From DATLGD01 sp035540755 (GTDB lineage Bacteria > Actinomycetota > Actinomycetes > Mycobacteriales > SCTD01), in contig DATLGD010000166.1 in the NCBI GenBank assembly GCA_035540755.1, positions 1-10,403 on the forward strand: a stretch of DNA of 10,403 bases, written 5' to 3'. A program made the translations under genes and the position numbers. Numbering within the stretch: the first letter of the stretch is position 1; the number at the start of each line of letters is the position of its first letter. This document shows positions 5,422 to 10,403 of the stretch, in pieces. A model generated the notes under the pieces. It had not been told where the DNA came from. It saw only the letters and a list, made by a program, of their open reading frames with translations, and did not search any database.

Positions 5422-7467
5422 GTGGCCGAGACGCCAGCCCGAGGACGACGACGCCCGCGCACCGAGCGCCCGCCGACCGAGACACGGACCGGCACCGGCG
5501 TGTTCCGCCCGCACGTGCGCGGCTTCGGCTTCGTCGACCTCGACGAGCCGCAGACCGGCCCGGACGGGGCGGCGATTGCCTCCTGCTTCGTGCCCCCGCC
5601 GATGACCGGCGCCCTGCTCGACGGCGACCGCGTCGAGGCCACCTTCGCGCTCGAGCCGGAGGGCAAGGGGACGGCGTCGGAGGTCAAGCGGCTCGAGCGG
5701 CTGCGGACGCAGCTGTTCGGCGTCGTCGAGGACGACCTGGTCCTGCGCGTCGACCCGCACGTCGGATCCGGGAAGTGGAGGCTCGCGGGCCGCACCGAGG
5801 ACCTGCCGGTCGGCGTCGCCGTCCTCGCCGACATCACCGGTGACGGTGTCGCCGACCCGGCCGACGAGTGGGAGGACCCGCTCGACGCCGACGCGCTGCT
5901 CGAGCGGGTCCGTGAGCGGCACCTGATCGCCGCCGAGCACCCCGCCGCGGTGCTCGAGGAGGCCCAGCAGCTGGCGCAGAGCAGGCCGAAGAGCCGTGCC
6001 GCCCGGCGTGACCTGCGCTCGATGCCCACGTTCACCATCGACGCCCCGCACTCGATGGACCTCGACGACGCCCTCTCGGTGCACGCCGCCGACCCCGACG
6101 GCGGCATCCGGGTGCTCGTGCACATCGCCGACGTCGCGACGCACGTGCGCCCCGGCACCGCCCTCGACGCCGAGGCGCGCCGCGCCGGCACCAGCGTGTA
6201 CCTGCCGGGCTGGGTGCGGCCGATGCTCCCCCGCGAGCTCAGCGAGGTGGCCCTGTCGCTGGTGCCCGACGCCGACCGCGACGCGCTCACCGTCGAGATG
6301 CGCATCGCGGCCGACGGCGAGATCACCGCCGCGGACGTCTACGCGACCCGGATCCGCTCCGACATCCGGCTCTCCTACGAGACGGCCGCCGACGTCCTCG
6401 CCGGCCAGCAGCCCGACGACGTGCCGCCCGACGTCGTCGACGCGCTCCGCTGGCTGCGCACCGCGGCCGCCCGGCTCGGCGTCCAGCGGCTGCGCCGCGG
6501 CGGCATCGAGGCGCGCCGGGTCGAGCCGGAGCTGACCGTCGCCGTCGTCGACGGCGTCGCCGAGGCGGTCGCCGCGACCCCGTCGAACCCGGCGAACCTG
6601 CTCATCGAGCGGCTCATGGTGGCGGCGAACGAGTCGGTCGCCGGGTGGCTGGTCGACCGCGGCCTGCCCGGCGTCTTCCGGGTGCACCCGCCGCCCGGTC
6701 CGGACGCGGCCAAGGCGCTGGAGGCGTTCTGCGCCGCCGCCGGCTTCCACCCCGGGTTCGGCCCGGCGCTGACCCCGCTCGGCCTCGCCGCGCTGTCCGC
6801 CCAGCTCGACGCCGCGGCCGACGAGACCGCCGCCGCCGTGTGGGACGTGCTGCTCGGCTTCCTCGGGCGCGCGTCCTACACACCGGAGGCCGGCGGCCAC
6901 TTCGGCCTCGCGTCGGCGGGCTACGTGCACTTCACCAGCCCGCTGCGCCGCTACGCCGACCTGCTCGTCCACCGGGTGGTGCACGCCTTCCTCGCCGGCA
7001 CCCGCGACCCGGCGGGCTTCCCGGAGCTGGCCGAGGTCTGCCTGCACCTGAACGCCGTCACCCGCACCGCGGCGATGGCCGAGCGGCAGATGCGCAAGTC
7101 GCTCTGGCTCGTGACGCTGGCCCGCGAGGTGGAGGCCGACCCGGCAGCGGTCTTCCGGGGCCGGGTGACCGGCGTCGGGGCCAAGGGGCTGTTCGTCACC
7201 CTCGAGGGGTCGCACGTCAGCGGGATGGTGTCGGTGCGCGAGCTCCCCGGCCGCGGCTGGAAGGAGACCCCCGACGGCCTGGCGCTGGTCGACGACGCCG
7301 AGCACCGGCTCGGCTACGGCGACGCCGTGACCGTGCAGGTGGTCAGCGCCGACGTCGAGGCCGGCCAGCTCGAGCTGCGGCTCGAGGGGCCGAAGCCGGC
7401 GGCGGCGCGGTCGGGCAGCGGCCGCGGACGGCGCCCGGCCAAGAAGACCGCCTCCGCGCAGGACTGA
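5422..7467 (+). CDS. RNase II/R-family exoribonuclease (RNB domain)
   Basis: This 681-residue enzyme should be a 3'-to-5' processive exoribonuclease releasing nucleoside monophosphates, acting in cytoplasmic RNA turnover. Residues about 25-130 are cold-shock/OB-like (FRPHVRGFGFVDLD, FVPPPMTGALLDGD). The RNB catalytic domain is about 196-520: TIDAPHSMDLDDAL supplies D207, D213, D215 and D216, matching the spacing of the four metal-binding aspartates of E. coli RNase II. PMLPRELSE and TSPLRRYADLLVHR (R509) are also conserved. An S1 domain follows at about 576-656, then a basic Lys/Arg/Ala tail. Length is close to RNase II (644 in E. coli) and shorter than RNase R. GTG 5422 has GGAGG 3 nt upstream; the frame is open further back, but that part overlaps the divergent gene's signal peptide. 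RNase II versus R cannot be settled from sequence alone. Confidence 0.93.
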   Translation: MAETPARGRRRPRTERPPTETRTGTGVFRPHVRGFGFVDLDEPQTGPDGAAIASCFVPPPMTGALLDGDRVEATFALEPEGKGTASEVKRLERLRTQLFGVVEDDLVLRVDPHVGSGKWRLAGRTEDLPVGVAVLADITGDGVADPADEWEDPLDADALLERVRERHLIAAEHPAAVLEEAQQLAQSRPKSRAARRDLRSMPTFTIDAPHSMDLDDALSVHAADPDGGIRVLVHIADVATHVRPGTALDAEARRAGTSVYLPGWVRPMLPRELSEVALSLVPDADRDALTVEMRIAADGEITAADVYATRIRSDIRLSYETAADVLAGQQPDDVPPDVVDALRWLRTAAARLGVQRLRRGGIEARRVEPELTVAVVDGVAEAVAATPSNPANLLIERLMVAANESVAGWLVDRGLPGVFRVHPPPGPDAAKALEAFCAAAGFHPGFGPALTPLGLAALSAQLDAAADETAAAVWDVLLGFLGRASYTPEAGGHFGLASAGYVHFTSPLRRYADLLVHRVVHAFLAGTRDPAGFPELAEVCLHLNAVTRTAAMAERQMRKSLWLVTLAREVEADPAAVFRGRVTGVGAKGLFVTLEGSHVSGMVSVRELPGRGWKETPDGLALVDDAEHRLGYGDAVTVQVVSADVEAGQLELRLEGPKPAAARSGSGRGRRPAKKTASAQD

Positions 7468-7481
7468 GACACCGCCGCGCT

Positions 7482-7507
7482 GGCCGTTCCGGCCTCCGCC
7501 TGGGCGG
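7482..7507. terminator. Tandem hairpins between convergent RNB and pgsA genes
   Basis: GGCCG-TTC-CGGCC (7482-7494) is a perfect 5-bp hairpin starting 15 nt after the RNase stop. CCGCC-TG-GGCGG (7496-7507) follows immediately. Such stacked GC-rich hairpins are common at actinobacterial gene ends. There is no strong U-tract. The remaining gap to pgsA (7508-7638) shows nothing I can name. Confidence 0.38.
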
Positions 7508-7638
7508 CTTGCGCGGAAACCCGTACGCGTGGCTCCCGCCGCCAGATCGGACAGGTGGAGGCTGATCCGTCCAGCGGGGCCGCACCAGCCAGGCCCGTGC
7601 GAGGCGCGACCGGGGCTGAGGCGTCGGTGGCGCGGGGC

Positions 7639-8283
7639 TCAGGCGACGGCGAGGGCGCGCTCGCGCGCGGCGCGACGGGCGCTGAGCGCGTAGTCGACGC
7701 CGGTGGCGACCGTGGCGACGACGGCGACGGCCAGCACCGGCACCCGCAGGGTGGCCGCGGCGCCGGACAGGGGCAGCACGTAGAGGGCCACCGCGCAGTT
7801 CTGCGAGAACGCCTTGAGCTTGCCCCCGCGGCTGGCCGGGATGACGCCGTGCCGCAGCACAGCGGTGCGCAGGGCCGTGACGGCCACCTCGCGGCCGATG
7901 ATGACGGCGGTGACCCACCAGGGCATGACGCCGAGCAGCGAGAGGCCGACCAGCGCCGTGCCGACCAGCGCCTTGTCGGCGATCGGGTCGGCGAAGGCGC
8001 CGAAGTCGGTGCAGAGCCCGCGGCTGCGAGCGAGACGCCCGTCGACGACGTCGGTGATGCAGGCCGCGGTGAACACCGCCCAGGCGGCGATCAGCCACGA
8101 CGAGCCGTTGCTCGCGCTGCCGAGCAGCAGCACGGCGAACACCGGGACGCTCAGCAGCCGGGCCACGGTCAGCACGTTCGGCAGGTTGACGACGGGCACG
8201 TGTGCCCGCTCCTCCACCGACCGCAGCAGCGGGGCCGGGGCGGGGTCGAATGCGGATGGCGCCGCAATCGGCTCGGCGGTCAT
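7639..8283 (-). CDS. pgsA: PgsA-type CDP-alcohol phosphatidyltransferase
   Basis: This 214-residue membrane protein probably transfers a phosphatidyl group from CDP-diacylglycerol to glycerol-3-phosphate, the committed step to phosphatidylglycerol and cardiolipin. The family signature D-x2-D-G-x2-A-R-x8-G-x3-D-x3-D is complete (D78, D81, G82, A85, R86, G95, D99, D103). NLPNVLTVARLL before it and REVAVTALRTAVLRHG with GGKLKAFSQ after it match PgsA more than cardiolipin or inositol enzymes. Several hydrophobic segments are visible (about 36-56, 61-77, 105-130, 160-173, 180-197). The N-terminal 30 residues are a soluble extension. The ATG overlaps the stop of the upstream hydrolase by 4 nt (ATGA), with GGAGG 6 nt before it inside the hydrolase end, so the two genes form an operon. 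Exact acceptor alcohol is inferred; paralogues are common in actinobacteria. Confidence 0.88.
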   Translation of the reverse strand: MTAEPIAAPSAFDPAPAPLLRSVEERAHVPVVNLPNVLTVARLLSVPVFAVLLLGSASNGSSWLIAAWAVFTAACITDVVDGRLARSRGLCTDFGAFADPIADKALVGTALVGLSLLGVMPWWVTAVIIGREVAVTALRTAVLRHGVIPASRGGKLKAFSQNCAVALYVLPLSGAAATLRVPVLAVAVVATVATGVDYALSARRAARERALAVA

Positions 8284-9542
8284 GCGGCACCTCCAGCGAA
8301 GGGATCGGAGCGGGGAACGGGCAGGGGTTCGGCGGGGCGTTCTCGCCCGAGCCAGTCGAGGACGAGCTCGGCCGTGCGGCGGGGCGTCTCGATCTGGGGG
8401 ACGTGCCCGACGCCGTCGAGCACCTCGAGCCGCCAGTCGGGTCGCTGCCGCACGAGCATCTGCGAGCAGGACACCGGGACCAGTCGGTCGAGCTCGCCGT
8501 GCAGGACCAGGGCGCGCTGGCGGACGGCGGCCACGTGCTCGCGGTAGGCGCCGCCGCGAGCCAGCAGCGCCACGAGCGAGCGGGCTGCCTCGAGGAAGGC
8601 GGCCTCGGCGTCCGGGCCGGCAGCCCGCGAGGCCACCAGCTCGACCGCCACGCGGCGCATCTCGGCCGAGACGCGGGTGACGTCGGCCGTGGTCAGGCTC
8701 ATCTGCTCGCGCACCCAGCCCTCGGCCCCGAGCCGCTCGCGCCGGCGGGCGAGCACCTTCTCGGCCACGCCCGGAACGGCGAACAGCGCCGCCTGCCGGG
8801 CGACCGCGAGGTCGGGCAGCTCGGTGCGGACGCGCGGGGCGGCGGGGCCGATGAGCACGAGGTCGACGACCTGCTCGGGGTGCGCGGCGGCCTCGAGCAC
8901 GGCGATGGTGCCGCCCATCGAGTTGCCCACCAGCACCGCCGGCTCACCGACGACCTCGGTGAGGAAGCGGTGGAGCAGCTGCCGGTTGGCCTTGACGGCC
9001 GCCGAGCGACCAGCCCGCGGGGTGCGGCCGTGACCGGCCAGATCGAGCGCGAAGACCCGGTGCCGGCGGGCCAGCAGCGGCCCGAGGTCGTGCCAGTTGG
9101 CGTGGGAGCCGCCCAGCCCGTGCACGCAGACCACCGGCGGACCGGGGGGGTCGTCGCCGTCCGGCTCGTGCACGACGTAGTGGACCGGCCCGTCGAGGTC
9201 GGCGGTGCGCGACCCCTCGGGCAGCTCCGGCGCGACGAGGGTGAGCTCGATCTCCTCGAGCGAGCCCTCGGTGAGACCGTCGACGTCGATCGGCGCGTCG
9301 CCGGTCGAGCTTCCGCCACGCCCGCCGCGGCGCCACGCCGCGAGCCGCTCGAGCGGAGCCCGCTCCCGCAGGGCGATGGCGCGCTCGCGGAGGGCGGCCT
9401 GCTCGCGCAGCGCGGCGGCGCGCTCGCCCAGGGCCGCCTGCTCCCGGAGGGCGGCGGCCCGCGCACGCCACGGGCTGAGCCGGCGAGGCACCGCGGCCGG
9501 GTGACGGACCGCGCGACGGGCGCGCAGCGAGAGCGTGTCCAC
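8280..9542 (-). CDS. Alpha/beta hydrolase with repeat-bearing N-terminal region
   Basis: This 420-residue protein has an alpha/beta hydrolase domain from about 115 to 400. The oxyanion HG motif is VCVHGLGGSHANW (H141), the nucleophile elbow is VGNSMGG (S208), the acid is D352 (GELDRLVP) and the base H380 (DGVGHVP). The triad is complete, so it is probably an active serine esterase, lipase or C-C hydrolase; the substrate is unknown. Before the domain is a basic, alanine-rich segment with three near-identical 13-residue repeats (31-43, 44-56, 57-69, ALREQAALGERAA-like), likely helical and possibly coiled-coil. Another 45 acidic residues then lead to the core. GTG 9542 is chosen since GAGAGGA ends 4 nt upstream; a GTG at 9653 would add 37 residues without a ribosome site. 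No signal peptide is seen. It overlaps pgsA by 4 nt, hinting at a link to membrane lipids. Confidence 0.88.
   Translation of the reverse strand: MDTLSLRARRAVRHPAAVPRRLSPWRARAAALREQAALGERAAALREQAALRERAIALRERAPLERLAAWRRGGRGGSSTGDAPIDVDGLTEGSLEEIELTLVAPELPEGSRTADLDGPVHYVVHEPDGDDPPGPPVVCVHGLGGSHANWHDLGPLLARRHRVFALDLAGHGRTPRAGRSAAVKANRQLLHRFLTEVVGEPAVLVGNSMGGTIAVLEAAAHPEQVVDLVLIGPAAPRVRTELPDLAVARQAALFAVPGVAEKVLARRRERLGAEGWVREQMSLTTADVTRVSAEMRRVAVELVASRAAGPDAEAAFLEAARSLVALLARGGAYREHVAAVRQRALVLHGELDRLVPVSCSQMLVRQRPDWRLEVLDGVGHVPQIETPRRTAELVLDWLGRERPAEPLPVPRSDPFAGGAA
9336..9452 (-). repeat. Three 39-bp tandem repeats inside the hydrolase gene
   Basis: Three in-frame 39-bp units encode ALREQAALGERAA, ALREQAALRERAI and ALRERAPLERLAA. 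The DNA units are similar but not identical (for example CTGCTCGCGC versus CTGCTCCCGG on the plus strand), so the array is not brand new. Copy number could vary by slippage without breaking the frame. Confidence 0.8.
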
Positions 9543-9643
9543 AGGGTCCTCTCCGGACGTCGGGGCAGGGAGCGACCGGGCGGACCGGGCCGAGTAGAGG
9601 AGTCTGCACCGCCACACCCGACGCAAACCGGCACGCACCGGGA

Positions 9644-9671
9644 GTGACGTCACACTGATGACGGCCCGTCA
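9644..9671. promoter_or_regulatory. Paired palindromes with TGACG half-sites (possible operator)
   Basis: GTGACGTCAC (9644-9653) is a perfect 10-bp palindrome. TGACG-GCC-CGTCA (9659-9671) is a second inverted repeat using the same half-site. They lie 102-129 bp upstream of the hydrolase GTG, between it and tRNA-Ser. A dimeric regulator site is plausible; no promoter boxes are clear nearby. Confidence 0.35.
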
Positions 9672-9707
9672 CACACGGCAGACGCCCCCGCGAGGGCGCC
9701 AGGGGCA

Positions 9708-9726
9708 CGACCCACCACGCGGGTCG
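9708..9726 (-). terminator. Hairpin downstream of tRNA-Ser
   Basis: CGACCC (9708-9713) and GGGTCG (9721-9726) form a perfect 6-bp stem with a 7-nt loop, starting 7 nt past the tRNA 3' end on the minus strand. A second possible hairpin, CGCCC/GGGCG (9683-9698), follows. Neither has a U-tract. Confidence 0.4.
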
Positions 9727-9733
9727 AGAGGGG

Positions 9734-9824
9734 CGGAGGCTCGGGGATTTGAACCCCGGATGGGCTTGAAGGCCCAAACCGCATTAGCAGTGCGGCGCCA
9801 TAGACCGGACTAGGCGAAGCCTCC
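9734..9824 (-). tRNA. tRNA-Ser (anticodon GCT)
   Basis: This is a 91-nt class II tRNA on the minus strand. The acceptor stem pairs GGAGGCT with AGCCTCC, and the discriminator is G, as usual for serine. The anticodon stem CCGCA/TGCGG encloses loop CTGCTAA, giving anticodon GCT for AGC/AGU codons. A long variable arm (TTTGGGCCTTCAAGCCCATC) and T-arm CGGGG-TTCAAAT-CCCCG complete it. No CCA is encoded. No integrase lies on its 3' side. Confidence 0.95.
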
Positions 9825-9852
9825 CGAGGACCTGGGCGGTCCACGGCCGACG

Positions 9853-9858
9853 AGAGTA
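9853..9858 (-). promoter_or_regulatory. Possible -10 box for tRNA-Ser
   Basis: TACTCT on the minus strand (9858-9853) lies 28 nt before the tRNA 5' end at 9824. The -35 position shows only a weak CCCCGT, so this is tentative. Confidence 0.33.
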
Positions 9859-9914
9859 CCGGGTCGCTGCCGCGGACGGGGCGAGCCGGTCGCCCGGGCG
9901 CCGGTCGCCGCCCC

Positions 9915-9944
9915 GTGGACGCGACACCCGGCGGTGCCTACCGT
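9915..9944 (+). promoter_or_regulatory. Promoter of the small ORF-DUF1697 operon
   Basis: GTGGAC (9915-9920) and TACCGT (9939-9944) are spaced by 18 bp, a fair sigma70-type pair for an actinobacterium. Transcription would start near 9951, leaving only about 14 nt before the GTG at 9965. Confidence 0.42.
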
Positions 9945-9964
9945 GGGCACTCGGGGGGTGGGAC

Positions 9965-10153
9965 GTGGCGGACCAGGGGGGCGACGCGGCGCGCCAATGG
10001 GCGGCAGACGCCCCAGATCCCGTCGCGCTGGCGACCGGCCTGCCCTGCGAGCCGGAGGCCGCGGCCGACCGGCTGCTCGCCGCCGCGGACGCCGTCGGTC
10101 CGGCCGAGGACGACTGCGCGGTGCTGCTCGCCCGACCGCTGCCGCCCGCGTGA
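9965..10153 (+). CDS. Small protein of unknown function (62 aa)
   Basis: This 62-residue acidic, alanine-rich protein is not one I can name. It begins at GTG 9965 behind a G-rich stretch (GGGGGGTGGGA) that could serve as ribosome site, just after a plausible promoter. Its C-terminal half, PEAAADRLLAAADAVG followed by AEDDCAVLLARPL, resembles the last helix and strand of SpoIIE/PP2C-type phosphatases (pattern LL-x(n)-DD-A-LL-AR). The catalytic part of such an enzyme is absent, so it may be a remnant or a coincidence. The stop overlaps the GTG start of the DUF1697 gene by 4 nt (GTGA), which supports it being translated. Two cysteines (28 and 51 by my count) are present. No signal peptide or membrane segment is seen. 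Confidence 0.55.
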   Translation: MADQGGDAARQWAADAPDPVALATGLPCEPEAAADRLLAAADAVGPAEDDCAVLLARPLPPA

Positions 10154-10403
10154 CCCGCTGGGTGGCGCTCCTGCGCGGCGTGAACGTCGGCGGGCACCGG
10201 CGCGTGCCGATGGCCGACCTGCGGCGCACGCTGACCGCGTGCGGCGCCGCTGACGTGCGCACCCACCTGCAGAGCGGCAACGCCGTGCTGACCCTGCCCG
10301 GCGACCGGGACGCGGTGACGGCGCTGGTCCGGACCGCGGTCGAGGAGCTCGGGGTGGGCTGCGACGTCGTCGCGCGGACGGGGGCCGAGCTGGCCGGCCT
10401 CGT
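10150..10403 (+). CDS. DUF1697 domain protein (3' end outside window)
   Basis: The first 84 codons of a DUF1697 gene are present; the rest runs off the window. The family N-terminus is easily seen: VTRWVALLRGVNVGGHRRVPMADLR in two consecutive parts (residues 1-10 and 11-25), then a helix, then DVRTHLQSGNAVL at about 40-52. DUF1697 proteins are usually about 175-180 residues, cytoplasmic and of unknown biochemical role. The GTG start at 10150 overlaps the stop of the 62-residue gene by 4 nt, without a strong ribosome site of its own, so translation is probably coupled. The family call is firm; no function should be assumed. Confidence 0.88.
   Translation, partial: MTRWVALLRGVNVGGHRRVPMADLRRTLTACGAADVRTHLQSGNAVLTLPGDRDAVTALVRTAVEELGVGCDVVARTGAELAGL

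Noticed and set aside
2485..7305. Very long minus-strand open frame (about 1606 codons) spanning both the surface-protein and RNase genes
   Set aside because: Only 5205-2485 looks coding: a signal peptide and ribosome site mark its start. The part antisense to the RNase is low-complexity, His/Arg/Gly-rich shadow sequence caused by high GC.
9336..9452. CRISPR-like or regulatory repeat array
   Set aside because: The repeats are in frame inside a coding gene, contiguous without spacers, and explained as protein repeats.
8202..9647. 481-codon plus-strand frame opposite the hydrolase
   Set aside because: It is antisense to a hydrolase with a complete catalytic triad; composition is repetitive and it has no recognisable domain.
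9734..9824. tRNA-Ser as a second integration site
   Set aside because: The gene on its 3' side is the chromosomal hydrolase-pgsA operon; there is no integrase, repeat or other mobility gene nearby.

Overview
The window is very GC-rich. Its codons are almost all G/C-ended, GTG starts are common, Shine-Dalgarno sequences are GGAGG-like, and -10 boxes are TANNNT-like. This points to a high-GC actinobacterium. The protein flavour suggests something near Geodermatophilaceae or its relatives, but that placement is an inference and was not tested.

Left part (about 1-2350) is accessory DNA. A small HTH excisionase (146-322) and a tyrosine integrase (360-1538) lie in tandem. They converge on an oppositely oriented DUF433/DUF5615 toxin-antitoxin-type pair (2200-1575). 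Just beyond the pair is the 3' end of a tRNA-Arg(ACG) gene (2351-2423, minus strand). This order fits one end of an integrative element inserted at the 3' end of the tRNA gene, with the element body running off the left edge. The second attachment site is not in the window.

Middle and right part (about 2351 onward) looks like ordinary chromosome. It holds a secreted 906-residue protein with a beta-helix-like stalk and a C-terminal propeller/lectin-like repeat domain (5205-2485). Divergent from it is an RNase II/R-family exoribonuclease (5422-7467). Convergent with the RNase is a two-gene operon transcribed from the right: an alpha/beta hydrolase with an unusual tandem-repeat N-terminal region (9542-8280), overlapping by 4 nt a PgsA-type CDP-alcohol phosphatidyltransferase (8283-7639). 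Then come a tRNA-Ser(GCT) on the minus strand (9734-9824) and a short plus-strand operon: a 62-residue protein of unknown role, overlapping a DUF1697 gene cut by the window end.

The genes fall into unrelated housekeeping and accessory groups. The clearest functional units are xis-int, DUF433-DUF5615, hydrolase-pgsA and the small ORF-DUF1697 pair; in the last three, adjacent genes overlap by 4 nt and are probably translationally coupled. I did not find convincing evidence of an entirely new multi-gene system. The best leads are the end-of-element module with a toxin-antitoxin pair between integrase and tRNA, the chimeric surface protein, and the 13-residue repeats in the hydrolase.
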